Shown: positions 52,042 to 60,061 of the stretch, piece after piece | Layout: each line of letters begins with the position of its first letter | How positions within the stretch are numbered: the first letter of the stretch is position 1 | Assembly: GCA_031419455.1 (NCBI GenBank) | Contig: JANOKS010000173.1 | Coordinates: 1 to 64,000, forward strand | Length of the DNA stretch: 64,000 nt | Source of the DNA: UBA7672 sp031419455 | Lineage (GTDB): Bacteria > Pseudomonadota > Alphaproteobacteria > Caulobacterales > Hyphomonadaceae | Direction of reading: 5' to 3' | Translations under genes and position numbers: made by a program | The notes under the pieces: generated by a model | What the model was told of the DNA's origin: nothing | Database searches by the model: none | What the model saw: the letters and a program-made list of their open reading frames with translations, nothing else

Positions 52042-52284
52042 ATGTGGTACGTCTACTTTCTCGAACTTTCCAACGGCGACATCTACGTCGGCAGCACCTC
52101 AAATCTGAAACTGCGAGTCGCCGCCCACCACCGCGGCGAAGTCCTATCCACCCGCCCGTTCCGCCCGTTGAAACTCCGCTCCTACGTCGCCGTCGAAACC
52201 GAAGAGCAAGCCCGAGCGCTTGAACGGTATTTCAAGACCGGCTCAGGCAAAGCGGTTGCGAAGAAGCGACTTCTTGCCCGATAA
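52042..52284 (+). CDS. GIY-YIG nuclease-family protein
   Basis: 80 residues from the ATG at 52042, with GGGGGAAG upstream; the longer open frame starts in the repeat. It has WYVYFLELSNGDIYVGSTSNL, the GIY-YIG core in the form VYF-IYVG, and ARALERYFKTGSG. This is the small UPF0213/YhbQ-like group. Its biological role (DNA repair or other) is unknown. It is the first gene after tRNA-Ser and the inverted repeat. Confidence 0.85.
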   Translation: MWYVYFLELSNGDIYVGSTSNLKLRVAAHHRGEVLSTRPFRPLKLRSYVAVETEEQARALERYFKTGSGKAVAKKRLLAR

Positions 52285-52315
52285 CGCTACCGGGAAGCGT
52301 GGGAGTCAGCGTCCG

Positions 52316-52903
52316 ATGTGGTTCGACAATGTCGGGACGTTTATCGAGTTCGGCTTCCAGCACATCATCCCCCAGGGCCTCGACCATGCGCTGTTCGTGG
52401 TCGCGCTCTACCTCAACGCCCGCAACTGGCCCTCGCTGCTGATCCAGGTCACGACCTTCACGCTCGCCCACACCATCACGCTCGGCCTCGCCGCCACCGG
52501 CATCCTCACCAGCCCCGGCGACATCATCGAGCCGCTGATCGCCGTCTCGATCATCGTGCTGGCGCTCGAGACGATCTTCGCGCCCAAGGGCACAGCCTGG
52601 CGCCTCCCCGTCATCTTCGCCTTCGGCCTGCTGCACGGCCTCGGCTTCGGCGCGGTGATGAAAGTCTACCTCGAAAACGCAGACCTCTCCGCCGGCCTGA
52701 TCGGCATCACCATAGGCGTCGAACTCGGACATCTGCTGGTGCTAGTCGCCACCGGCCTCGCCGCCTTCGCCATCCAGCTCGCCCTCAAGACCTCCCACAA
52801 ACCCAACCTCTACCGCCCAGCCTTCGTGATCCCGGTCGCCGGCCTCATCGCACTGGTGGGCGCGTACTGGGCGATGCAGCGGGTTGGGATGTTGCCGGAG
52901 TAA
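52316..52903 (+). CDS. HupE/UreJ-family membrane protein
   Basis: 195 residues from the ATG at 52316, where the family motif starts (FIEFGFQHIIPQGLDHALF). About six helices follow, with FAFGLLHGLGFGAV and GVELGHLLVL carrying conserved His residues that may bind nickel. HupE and UreJ are nickel transporters for hydrogenase and urease. No hydrogenase or urease gene is in the window, so it could serve another Ni or Co need, or be a metal permease of unknown specificity. Confidence 0.8.
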   Translation: MWFDNVGTFIEFGFQHIIPQGLDHALFVVALYLNARNWPSLLIQVTTFTLAHTITLGLAATGILTSPGDIIEPLIAVSIIVLALETIFAPKGTAWRLPVIFAFGLLHGLGFGAVMKVYLENADLSAGLIGITIGVELGHLLVLVATGLAAFAIQLALKTSHKPNLYRPAFVIPVAGLIALVGAYWAMQRVGMLPE

Positions 52904-52935
52904 CCACCTGCTACTGACTAAGCTGGCGCGTAGTC

Positions 52936-52966
52936 TTGACAACATATGGCTGTTCCACCATATAGA
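52936..52966 (+). promoter_or_regulatory. Promoter and operator of the HigBA-type pair
   Basis: TTGACA (52936-52941) and CATATA (52959-52964) form a -35/-10 pair with 17-bp spacing. An inverted repeat, ATATGG-N8-CCATAT (52944-52949 and 52958-52963), lies within it and is a good operator for the antitoxin. An ATG at 52946 falls inside the promoter, which argues for the toxin start at 52970. Confidence 0.65.
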
Positions 52967-52969
52967 GCC

Positions 52970-53332
52970 ATGCCGGATACGCCCCTCAAGCCGCTGTTCT
53001 GGGTTGCCAGCAGCCTCAAGGACTTGAAGGCTTTTCCGGACGACGTGCGCGAAGAGATCGGCTTTGCACTCTATCTGGCGCAGACGGGCGAGAAGCACGC
53101 GAAAGCCAAAGCACTGAAGGGCTTTGGCGGCGCAAGCATGCTGGAAGTCGTCGAAGATCATGATGGCGACACCTATCGCGCCGTCTACACCGTGAAGTTC
53201 GCAGGCGAAGTCTATGTTCTGCACGCGTTTCAGAAGAAGTCCGTAAAGGGTGCAAAAACGCCCAAGCCGGACATGGACCTAATTCGCAGACGGCTTCAGG
53301 CCGTGGAAGCGCAGACCGGGAGCAAGTCATGA
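52970..53332 (+). CDS. RelE/HigB-type toxin (phage Gp49-like) of a type II toxin-antitoxin system
   Basis: 120 residues from the ATG at 52970, where the family start (PLKPLFWVASSLKDLKAFPDDV) matches. An ATG at 52946 lies within the promoter. KGFGGASMLEVVEDHDGDTYRAVYTVKFAGEVYVLHAFQKKS is the core of Gp49-like RelE-fold toxins (quoted in part: GFGGASMLEVV and YVLHAFQKKS). These cut mRNA on the ribosome. The antitoxin start overlaps its stop by four bases; toxin-first order is the HigBA arrangement. Confidence 0.88.
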   Translation: MPDTPLKPLFWVASSLKDLKAFPDDVREEIGFALYLAQTGEKHAKAKALKGFGGASMLEVVEDHDGDTYRAVYTVKFAGEVYVLHAFQKKSVKGAKTPKPDMDLIRRRLQAVEAQTGSKS

Positions 53333-53652
53333 CCAAGACACGTATCACCAGAAGCGCCGGAAACGTGTTTGCCGATGTCGGTGTGCCAGACGCGCCATCG
53401 CATTTCATGAAGGCCGAACTGGTCAGCCGCATCCAGAGCATTGTGAAAGCGCGTGGTCTCACGCAGACGGAAGCGGCCGCGGAAATGGATATCAGCCAAC
53501 CAGACGTTTCCCGCATGCTCAGCGGCAAGTTCCGTGACCTGAGCGTAGAGCGCCTGCTCGTGATCCTGACGCGGCTTGGCTATCAGGTCGATATCGTCGT
53601 GAAGCGGGACAAGAAGAAGGCGTTCGCAGCAATCACGCTGGATGCGGTGTAG
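53329..53652 (+). CDS. HigA-type antitoxin, XRE-family helix-turn-helix
   Basis: 107 residues. The helix-turn-helix is in KARGLTQTEAAAEMDISQPDVSRML, where GLTQTEAAAEM is the first helix and QPDVSRML the recognition helix. HigA binds the toxin and represses the shared promoter. The gene is coupled to the toxin by an ATGA overlap. The C-terminal ILTRLGYQVDIVV is typical of XRE antitoxins in this family. Confidence 0.88.
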   Translation: MTKTRITRSAGNVFADVGVPDAPSHFMKAELVSRIQSIVKARGLTQTEAAAEMDISQPDVSRMLSGKFRDLSVERLLVILTRLGYQVDIVVKRDKKKAFAAITLDAV

Positions 53653-53707
53653 CCCGCATCGCGGGCCTCGCGCATGACCGATGATTTGGCAGTCTCGATG
53701 AAAGAAA

Positions 53708-53783
53708 TGGTGCCCGGGGCCGGAATCGAACCAGCGACACGCGGATTTTCAATCCGCTGCTCTACCAACTGAGCTACCCGGGC
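53708..53783 (-). tRNA. tRNA-Phe (anticodon GAA)
   Basis: On the minus strand the acceptor stem GCCCGGG pairs with CCCGGGC. The anticodon loop TTGAAAA gives GAA for phenylalanine. The T arm has the GGTTCGATTCC form and the encoded CCA is at 53708-53710. It lies downstream of yacG on the same strand, a common alphaproteobacterial order. Confidence 0.95.
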
Positions 53784-53826
53784 GAACCGCCTCGCGGCGA
53801 TGAAGGCGGGATGTATAAGGGCAGGC

Positions 53827-54045
53827 CTATTCCGTGTCCATGCTCTTTGCGTCGCGGCGCAAAGGGTTGTTTTCAGGCGGATTCGACGCGTCGAACCCCT
53901 CTTCGCCATCCTCCCCTGCCCGCTCCCCCGGAATCGCATAGCTGCCCTTGAGCCAGCGCGAGAGGTCCACATCCGCGCACCGCCGCGAGCAGAACGGCGC
54001 GAAGGTCTTCTCGGCAGGTTTGGAACAGATCGGGCAGGCCATCAC
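53827..54045 (-). CDS. yacG: Zinc-binding DNA gyrase inhibitor YacG
   Basis: 72 residues. The four zinc ligands are Cys4, Cys7, Cys19 and Cys23 (CPIC and CSRRC), followed by DLSRWL. YacG binds GyrB and inhibits DNA gyrase in E. coli. The C-terminal half is acidic and not conserved. It is the last gene of the murA-to-yacG block. Confidence 0.88.
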   Translation of the reverse strand: MMACPICSKPAEKTFAPFCSRRCADVDLSRWLKGSYAIPGERAGEDGEEGFDASNPPENNPLRRDAKSMDTE

Positions 54046-54064
54046 ACTCTTTCTCTTCTTCCGG

Positions 54065-55129
54065 CTACGCCTGTGGCCTCACGTCGGGCCGCGGCCCGTG
54101 CGCCGGCGCGGACTCCACCGTCCAGCGCTCGCCGATGCGGTCGCCCAGCGCCTTGCGCCAGCCGATATGGTCATGGTCGAGCCAGGCTTCCACCTCCGGG
54201 CTGACACGCGCCACAAGGCGCGATCCGCGATCCTGCCAGCCCGCCCTCTCGATCGCCCGCAGCGTCTCCAGCGCCGCGCGCTCCACCGAGCCCGCGCCCA
54301 GCGCATCCCCCAGCGGCCTTCCCCGCCGCGCAATCGCCGCCTCGACCACGCCCAGCCGCGACATCTCCAGCACATCACTGCTGCGCCCAAGATAGCCCGC
54401 CAGCACCTCGCGATAACGCGCCACCACCGCGCGGCGGCTCTCGGCCTGCTTCATGCCGACAAAGTCGATCAGCACCAGCCCGCCCAGCGACCGCAGCGAG
54501 ATCTGCCGCGCCGCCGCCTCCGCCGCCGCGAGGTTCAACTCCTGCGCAAACCGCTCTGCATCGCCGACGCTCTTGCGCTGCCCGCCATCGACATCGATCA
54601 CCACGGCGCCCCGCGCCATGTCGATCGCAATGTCGCCGTCGCCATGCAGCTCAACGACGCCGTGCGACGCCTCGTCGATCGCCGCATCCACCAGCGCGCG
54701 CGCCTCCTCGCCCGTGATCGTTTGCTCGACCGTCACGCCCTCAAGAAAAGCCTCGACAGGCGGCGCTGCATGCAGCCCCGGCCGATCCGGCGGCGTGAGC
54801 TTCGGCGACACATCCGCCAATGACAGCAGCGGCCCCTTGTCGGCCCACGCCTCGGCTTTCACGCGGAACGCCGCCATCGCGCCTTCGATCATGCGCTGCG
54901 CCTGTGTCGGCTCGACCACGCCCTCAGGCGCCTGGCCAAGGTCAACGAACCAGCCGCGATTGCCGGGAATGCGCGCGCGTATCCGGCCCCATCGAATCTC
55001 GCCCAGCACGGCGCGCGCGCCGCGCTCGCTCCAGCGTTCGAGATGCAGACGAAACGCCCACCCCTGTTCGTCGAGCAGAAGCCGGCGCGTCTCGCCTACC
55101 GCATCGTCGATGGCGAGCCGCGCCTTCAC
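54065..55129 (-). CDS. Short ribonuclease E/G-family protein
   Basis: 354 residues from a GTG at 55129 that overlaps the maf stop (GTGA); a GTG at 55144 is less likely. It retains a reduced S1-like N-terminal segment (RGWFVDLGQAPEGVV) and the DNase-I-like catalytic part with two Asp residues, VVIDVDGG and VLIDFVGM. It is clearly shorter than RNase G (about 490) and lacks the Zn-link CPxC motif needed for RNase E/G tetramers. It may be a monomeric or dimeric variant that cuts RNA. The block infA-maf-this gene-yacG is conserved in the lineage. Confidence 0.85.
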   Translation of the reverse strand: MKARLAIDDAVGETRRLLLDEQGWAFRLHLERWSERGARAVLGEIRWGRIRARIPGNRGWFVDLGQAPEGVVEPTQAQRMIEGAMAAFRVKAEAWADKGPLLSLADVSPKLTPPDRPGLHAAPPVEAFLEGVTVEQTITGEEARALVDAAIDEASHGVVELHGDGDIAIDMARGAVVIDVDGGQRKSVGDAERFAQELNLAAAEAAARQISLRSLGGLVLIDFVGMKQAESRRAVVARYREVLAGYLGRSSDVLEMSRLGVVEAAIARRGRPLGDALGAGSVERAALETLRAIERAGWQDRGSRLVARVSPEVEAWLDHDHIGWRKALGDRIGERWTVESAPAHGPRPDVRPQA

Positions 55130-55743
55130 GCGCTTCTCTCCCACCGCCGCGCAAACGGATAACCAACACCCTCCAGCAGCGCCGCTGTCTCATACAGCGG
55201 CAGCCCGACAATCGCGGAGTAAGACCCCGCAATCTCCGTCACGAAGCCGCCCGCCTGTCCCTGGATCGCATAGCCGCCCGCCTTGCCGCGCCACTCGCCG
55301 CAACCAATGTAGCCCTCGACATCGAGATGCGAGAGCCGCTTGAGTTCGACACGCGCCTCCACCAGTCGCGAGACCTGCCGCCCGTCCGGCGCGAACACCG
55401 CGACCCCTGTAAGAACATTATGCTTACGACCCGATAGTAATCGTAAGCACGCCCGTGCTTCGTCCTCGGTCTCGGCCTTCGGCAGGATCCGCCGCCCGAC
55501 CGCCACCACGGTGTCAGCCGAGATGACGAACATGCCATCGAGCCCCGCCCGCGCCGCCTCGCCCTTCTGAATGGCAAGCCTCAGCGCGAGCTGGCCAGGC
55601 CGCTCGTCGCGCAGGGGCGTCTCATCGATGTTAGCTGGAACAACCCGGTCCGGAAGCAGGCCGATCTGGCGCAGCAGGTCCAGCCGCCGCGGGCTCGCGC
55701 TGGCAAGCGCAAGCCCTGGACCCGACCCGAAGGTCGCCGTCAC
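55126..55743 (-). CDS. maf: Maf-family nucleotide pyrophosphatase
   Basis: 205 residues. The Maf motifs are visible: LALASASPRRLDLL, the ISADTVVAVGRRIL segment and GRKHNVLTGVAV, with YAIQGQAGGF and GSYSAIVGLPL at the C terminus. Maf proteins hydrolyse dTTP, UTP or modified nucleotides, or take part in septum control. The codons for the LRLLSGRKHNVLT segment are AT-rich and rare for this genome (TTA, CGA, TTA, CTA and others). It starts four bases inside infA. Confidence 0.92.
   Translation of the reverse strand: MTATFGSGPGLALASASPRRLDLLRQIGLLPDRVVPANIDETPLRDERPGQLALRLAIQKGEAARAGLDGMFVISADTVVAVGRRILPKAETEDEARACLRLLSGRKHNVLTGVAVFAPDGRQVSRLVEARVELKRLSHLDVEGYIGCGEWRGKAGGYAIQGQAGGFVTEIAGSYSAIVGLPLYETAALLEGVGYPFARRWERSA
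55421..55449. repeat. AT-rich inverted repeat inside maf
   Basis: TGCTTACG (55421-55428) and its complement CGTAAGCA (55442-55449) surround 13 AT-rich bases. The region encodes a conserved Maf segment with rare codons in an otherwise GC-rich gene. Origin unknown. Confidence 0.5.
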
Positions 55744-55958
55744 TTGAAACGATAAGTAATGCGCCCCTTGGTCAGGTCGTAGGGCGTCATCTCGACGAGC
55801 ACCTTGTCGCCCGTCAGGACGCGGATGCGGTTTTTCCGCATCTTTCCGGCCGTATGCGCAATGATCTCGTGATCGTTGGCCAGCTTCACGCGAAACGTCG
55901 CGTTGGGCAGCAGTTCAACGATCGTGCCTTCGAATTCGATAAGCTCTTCCTTCGCCAT
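55740..55958 (-). CDS. infA: Translation initiation factor IF-1
   Basis: 72 residues, the normal length. The sequence is the conserved OB-fold of IF-1 (EGTIVELLPNATFRVKL, GKMRKNRIRVLTGDKV, DLTKGRITYRFK). It helps IF-2 and IF-3 set up the 30S initiation complex. The maf gene overlaps its 3' end by four bases. It belongs to the block with UPF0262, hisD and murA. Confidence 0.97.
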   Translation of the reverse strand: MAKEELIEFEGTIVELLPNATFRVKLANDHEIIAHTAGKMRKNRIRVLTGDKVLVEMTPYDLTKGRITYRFK

Positions 55959-56036
55959 GAAGCTCCTTACAGGCGGCTGGGTCGTGGGCGAGGCCCCTAT
56001 ACACGGTTTCGCGGGGAATAGTCGATTCCTGCGATT

Positions 56037-56510
56037 TTAGCTCCGGGCGTGCAGCGCGCAGACCAGTGTGAACAGCCTCCGAGCCGTGTCGAAATCCACC
56101 TCCGCCTTGTCCGCCAGCCGCTCCGTCAGCACCTGCGACCCCTCATTATGCAACCCCCGCCGCCCCATATCGATGGCCTCAATCTGCAGCGCCGAAGAAC
56201 TCCGTATCGCGTCGTAATAGCTGTCGCAGACCATGAAGTAGTCCTTGATCACGCGGCGCAGCGCCGTCAGCGACAACAACAGCTTGCGCACCGGCGAGCC
56301 GTCCTGCTCCGAAATGTCGAACACCAGCCGGTTGTCGGCCAGCGACAACACGATGCTGTACGGCCCGCCGTCATGCCCGACGACCCGGAAGCTGTTCGCT
56401 TCGAGCAGGTCGAAGATCGCGACCTTGCGCTCATGATCCGCATCGGGCCCGGCAGGCGCCAGGCTCTTCTCGTCGATCTCGATGGAAGCGATGCGCGCGT
56501 TGGAGGTCAT
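56037..56510 (-). CDS. UPF0262-family protein
   Basis: 157 residues from the ATG at 56510, which overlaps the hisD stop (ATGA). The sequence IASIEIDEKSLAPAGPD and ERKVAIFDLLEANSF, with RRVIKDYFMVCDSYYDAI, is the alphaproteobacterial UPF0262 family, of unknown function. In related genomes a low-molecular-weight phosphatase gene often lies between this gene and infA; that gene is missing here (78-bp gap). Confidence 0.9.
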   Translation of the reverse strand: MTSNARIASIEIDEKSLAPAGPDADHERKVAIFDLLEANSFRVVGHDGGPYSIVLSLADNRLVFDISEQDGSPVRKLLLSLTALRRVIKDYFMVCDSYYDAIRSSSALQIEAIDMGRRGLHNEGSQVLTERLADKAEVDFDTARRLFTLVCALHARS

Positions 56511-57805
56511 CCATCGCTCCGGCGTATCGAGACCGACAACCCATGCGCCGGAAGACCCTCGCACTTCGCCAGAGTCTCGGCGGCTGCAGCAAGATGCCGG
56601 AACCCCTTCTCGCTGATGCGCTGCACCGACGTGCGCTTCATGAAATCGAGCACCGACAGCCCCGACGCAAACCGCGCCGCGCCCGATGTCGGCAGCACAT
56701 GGTTGGACCCGGTCACATAGTCGCCCAGCGCTTCGGGCGCATACCGTCCGAGGAAGATCGCCCCGGCATGGCGAACATCATTCGCGATAACATCCGGATC
56801 GCTGGTCGCAATCTCCACATGCTCCGGCGCGATCTGGTTCACGATGTCCGCTGCGCGCGCAAGCGGCGCAATCACGATCGCCCCATAGTCGCGCCACGCA
56901 TCCACCGCCGTCTTCGACGTGGCCAGTTGCGTGATCTGCTGCTCCACCGCCGCTTCGACCCGTGAGGCCCACTCAGCATCGTCCGTGATCAGGATGGACT
57001 GCGCCAGCGGATCATGTTCCGCCTGGCTCAGCAGGTCCGCCGCGATCCATTCCGGATTGTTCTGGCTGTCGGCGACGACGGTGATCTCAGAAGGCCCCGC
57101 AATCGTGTCGATGCCGACATCGCCGAACACGATGCGCTTGGCCGCCGCCACATACGCGTTGCCCGGCCCCACGATCTTGTCGACTGGCTTCAGGTTTCCC
57201 GCCCCATACGCCAGCGCCGCAACCGCCTGCGCTCCACCGATCGGATAGAACTCCGTCACGCCCGCCCGCACCGCCGCATAGGCAACGGCAGGATTGAACT
57301 GCCCGCCCGGCACAGGCGAGACCATCACGATGCGCTTGACGCCAGCGGCCCGCGCCGGGATCGCATTCATCAGGACCGAACTCGGGTAGCTCGCCCGCCC
57401 GCCCGGCACGTAGAGACCAACGGAATCGACAGCCGACCACCGCCACCCCAACTCCAGCCCGTTCGGATCGACAAAACTGTGATCCTTCGGCCGCTGCTCC
57501 TGATGGTATCGCTCGATCCGCTCCGCCGCGAAGCTCAGCGCCTCGCGCACATCCGGCGCACACCGCTCCGCCGCCTCCAGCAGGTCGACGCCCTTCGCCT
57601 GCAGCGTCTGCGGATCGACCTCGACCTTGTCGAACCGGCTGGTCTGCGCCGTCACGGCATCGCCGCCGCGCTCGCGCACGTCACGAACGATCACCGCCGT
57701 CACGGCGTGCACGTCCTCTGTGCCCTGCGCACGGCGCAGCGACAGGAACTTGCCGAATGCCTCTGTGAACCCGGCGTCGGCGGCGTTGAAACGGCGTATG
57801 CTCAT
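56507..57805 (-). CDS. hisD: Histidinol dehydrogenase
   Basis: 432 residues. The family signatures AGPSEITVVADSQNNPEWIAADLLSQAEHD (zinc and catalytic Glu/His, quoted in part as AGPSEITVVAD and LLSQAEHD) and GPGNAYVAAAKR are clear. It oxidises L-histidinol to histidine in two NAD-dependent steps. It is coupled to its neighbours: DUF2948 stop overlaps its start by four bases, and its stop overlaps UPF0262. Other his genes are elsewhere. Confidence 0.96.
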   Translation of the reverse strand: MSIRRFNAADAGFTEAFGKFLSLRRAQGTEDVHAVTAVIVRDVRERGGDAVTAQTSRFDKVEVDPQTLQAKGVDLLEAAERCAPDVREALSFAAERIERYHQEQRPKDHSFVDPNGLELGWRWSAVDSVGLYVPGGRASYPSSVLMNAIPARAAGVKRIVMVSPVPGGQFNPAVAYAAVRAGVTEFYPIGGAQAVAALAYGAGNLKPVDKIVGPGNAYVAAAKRIVFGDVGIDTIAGPSEITVVADSQNNPEWIAADLLSQAEHDPLAQSILITDDAEWASRVEAAVEQQITQLATSKTAVDAWRDYGAIVIAPLARAADIVNQIAPEHVEIATSDPDVIANDVRHAGAIFLGRYAPEALGDYVTGSNHVLPTSGAARFASGLSVLDFMKRTSVQRISEKGFRHLAAAAETLAKCEGLPAHGLSVSIRRSDG

Positions 57806-58257
57806 GGCCGCTTCTTCTCGTGATCCGGACGACGACGCGTCGGCCAGGCCGGCCCGATATCCGCCAGCGTCACGTCAAGGCACTCCGCCGCCACCTCGAT
57901 CTGCACCTCGCCCGAGAACAGCAGTTTCACCACCCCGCCCGGCGGTTCCGACGCCGGCTCGAACCTGATGTCCATCAGCGCGTAGACCGCGTCGATATCC
58001 TTGGTCACGCCCCGCGTCCGCACGCTCTCCACGCCTGCAAATGCGAGCACCGCGCGCGAACGGAAGAACGGCATGCGCTTTCCCGCCCGCTCCCACTGGA
58101 AGCGGTTGATCTCCAGTCCAAACGTGCGCGAGCGCGCGTCGAACCGGATGTCCTGCGCCTTCACGAGTCCATCCTGTGTGGCTGCCGCGATGATGGCCAA
58201 CCCTTCGGCGTCCTCTGCAAGGAGCTTCAACGCGCTCAAGACCCGTTCCTCAACCAT
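57802..58257 (-). CDS. DUF2948-family protein
   Basis: 151 residues. It matches the alphaproteobacterial DUF2948 family (LKLLAEDAEGLAIIAAATQDGL, RRFQWER-like NRFQWERAGK, and ECLDVTLADIGPAWPT). The family is small, soluble and of unknown function. It lies between murA and hisD in many alphaproteobacteria, with ATGA coupling to hisD. No motif suggests catalysis. Confidence 0.88.
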   Translation of the reverse strand: MVEERVLSALKLLAEDAEGLAIIAAATQDGLVKAQDIRFDARSRTFGLEINRFQWERAGKRMPFFRSRAVLAFAGVESVRTRGVTKDIDAVYALMDIRFEPASEPPGGVVKLLFSGEVQIEVAAECLDVTLADIGPAWPTRRRPDHEKKRP

Positions 58258-58277
58258 GGATATTGCCTGACCGGACT

Positions 58278-58296
58278 GCCGGCGGGAGGCGCCGGC
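58278..58296. terminator. GC-rich hairpin between murA and DUF2948
   Basis: GCCGGC and GCCGGC form a 6-bp stem around 7 bases in the 102-bp gap after murA. It could slow transcription between the genes. No T-run follows. Confidence 0.25.
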
Positions 58297-58359
58297 GACG
58301 GTGGCTTTCCCTAGACCAGAAAGCCGGATTGCTCCAGCGAGACGGCAGACTGCCCAGCC

Positions 58360-59634
58360 TCAGGCCGAGCCCCCCTGCCGCGTGATCTTCGCGCCGCACC
58401 GGCCGAGCTTCTCCTCGAGCCGCTCAAAGCCCCGGTCGAGGTGATAGATCCGGTTCACCACCGTCTCCCCTTCCCCCACCAGCGCCGCAATGACGAGGCT
58501 CACTGACGCCCGCAGGTCAGTCGCCATCACCTGCGCGCCCTTCAGCTTCGACACGCCGCGTACAACCGCCTCATTCGCTCGCACATGAATGTTCGCGCCA
58601 AGGCGGCTCAGCTCCGGCGCGTGCATGAAGCGGTTCTCGAAGATGTTCTCGCGGATCGTGCTCGTGCCCTCCGCGATGCACATCAGCGCCATGAACTGCG
58701 CCTGCAGGTCGGTCGGGAAACCCGGATGCGGCGAGGTTTCGATGTCGACAGCCTTCAGCGGCACAGACGGGTCACGCTTGATCCGCAAGCCCTTGGGCTC
58801 GACCTCCACCGTCACGCCAGCCCGCCGCAGGCAGTCGATCAATGCGCCAAGGTCCGCCTCGCGCGCGCCTTCGAGCAGAACATTGCCACCTGTCGCCGCC
58901 GCCGCAATGGCGAATGTGCCTGCCTCGATCCTGTCAGCGATCACATCATGCCGCGCGCCGGTCAGCTTCGCGACGCCCTGGATGCGGATGGTCGATGTGC
59001 CATAACCCGTAACCTTGGCGCCGCATGCATTCAGGCAGATCGCGAGATCGCCAATCTCCGGTTCGCACGCCGCGTTCTCGAGTATCGTCTCGCCATCAGC
59101 CAGCGCTGCCGCAAGCATCGCGTGCTCGGTCGCTCCAACCGACACGAAGGGAAACACGATGTGCGCGCCTTTCAGCCCGCGCAGCGCCGCAGCTTTCACA
59201 TAGCCTTCCTCGATGACGATGTCCGCGCCCATGGCCTCGAACGCCATCAGGTGCAGATCCACTGGCCGCGCGCCGATCGCGCACCCGCCCGGCAGCGACA
59301 CCGTCGCATGGCCCACGCGCGCCAGCAGCGGCCCGAGCACGTTGAACGTCGCCCGCATCTTCCGCACCAGATCGTAGGGCGCGATGGTCGAGGTGATGTT
59401 CTCCGCATGCATCCGGCACAGCGCCTCGCCCTTCGGCCACTCCACGACGACCCCCAGGCTCTGCAGCAGCTTCTCCATGAAGCGCGTGTCGGCGAGGTTG
59501 GGCGTCGAGGTCAGCACCAGCGGCTCCTCGCAGAGCAGCGACGCCGCCATCAGCTTCAGCGCCGAGTTTTTGGCGCCGGATATGGGAATGCGGCCCTCCA
59601 GCGGGCCATTGGCGAGAATCGAGAGCTTGTCCAT
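58360..59634 (-). CDS. murA: UDP-N-acetylglucosamine 1-carboxyvinyltransferase
   Basis: 424 residues. The EPSP-synthase-like fold with SGAKNSALK (Lys22) and the catalytic loop LPGGCAIGARPVDLHL is clear; Cys118 is the fosfomycin target and is present. MurA adds enolpyruvate to UDP-GlcNAc in the first step of peptidoglycan synthesis. It is followed on the same strand by DUF2948-hisD-UPF0262-infA-maf, a lineage-conserved order. Confidence 0.97.
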   Translation of the reverse strand: MDKLSILANGPLEGRIPISGAKNSALKLMAASLLCEEPLVLTSTPNLADTRFMEKLLQSLGVVVEWPKGEALCRMHAENITSTIAPYDLVRKMRATFNVLGPLLARVGHATVSLPGGCAIGARPVDLHLMAFEAMGADIVIEEGYVKAAALRGLKGAHIVFPFVSVGATEHAMLAAALADGETILENAACEPEIGDLAICLNACGAKVTGYGTSTIRIQGVAKLTGARHDVIADRIEAGTFAIAAAATGGNVLLEGAREADLGALIDCLRRAGVTVEVEPKGLRIKRDPSVPLKAVDIETSPHPGFPTDLQAQFMALMCIAEGTSTIRENIFENRFMHAPELSRLGANIHVRANEAVVRGVSKLKGAQVMATDLRASVSLVIAALVGEGETVVNRIYHLDRGFERLEEKLGRCGAKITRQGGSA

Positions 59635-59683
59635 GAGGGTTGGTTATGGTCCCGAAATTGGCCGGCACAAGGCGCGGCGACGC

Positions 59684-59848
59684 CTAATCCTCGACAGGAC
59701 CCGACTTTCCTTTGGTATCAACGTCCCCGGCCGGTCCGCCGGCCTTGCGCCGCTTCAGGTTTGCCCGTAGCGCCTCGGCCAGCCGCTTGGCGCGCCTGTC
59801 GGCCTGGGACGACGGTTTTGGAGGCTTTTCCTGGCTATTCCGCGACAT
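59684..59848 (-). CDS. Small basic conserved protein
   Basis: 54 residues from the ATG at 59848. The segment QADRRAKRLAEALRANLKRRK is a very basic helix found in short alphaproteobacterial proteins, often downstream or upstream of murA. No function is assigned. It lies 49 bp upstream of murA on the same strand and may share its promoter. I am fairly sure it is a real gene but not of its start. Confidence 0.65.
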   Translation of the reverse strand: MSRNSQEKPPKPSSQADRRAKRLAEALRANLKRRKAGGPAGDVDTKGKSGPVED

Positions 59849-59922
59849 GATAGCCTGTCTACCACCTCCCCTTCCCATTGGGAGGGGTTTCCGTTATGCG
59901 GACGCCTCCGCTCGCGCGGAAT

Positions 59923-59997
<75 letters not shown>

Positions 59998-60006
59998 GTC
60001 GCAAAT

Positions 60007-60038
60007 CGTAGGGTGGATTGAGCGCAGCGAAATCCACC
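60007..60038. repeat. Small palindromic repeat
   Basis: GGTGGATT and AATCCACC form an 8-bp stem around GAGCGCAGCGA, which itself has an inner CGC/GCG stem. The left half CGTAGGGTGGATTGAGCGC recurs exactly at 16281-16299. It lies just downstream of tRNA-Thr and upstream of the brnA stop. Confidence 0.65.
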
Positions 60039-60061
60039 ATCACGCACCTTACTGCACGACA

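Noticed and set aside
52946..52969. Upstream ATG start for the HigB-type toxin
   Set aside because: The codons lie within a probable promoter and operator, and family members start at the later ATG.
58585..59850. 421-residue plus-strand frame across murA
   Set aside because: Arg/His-rich shadow of murA.
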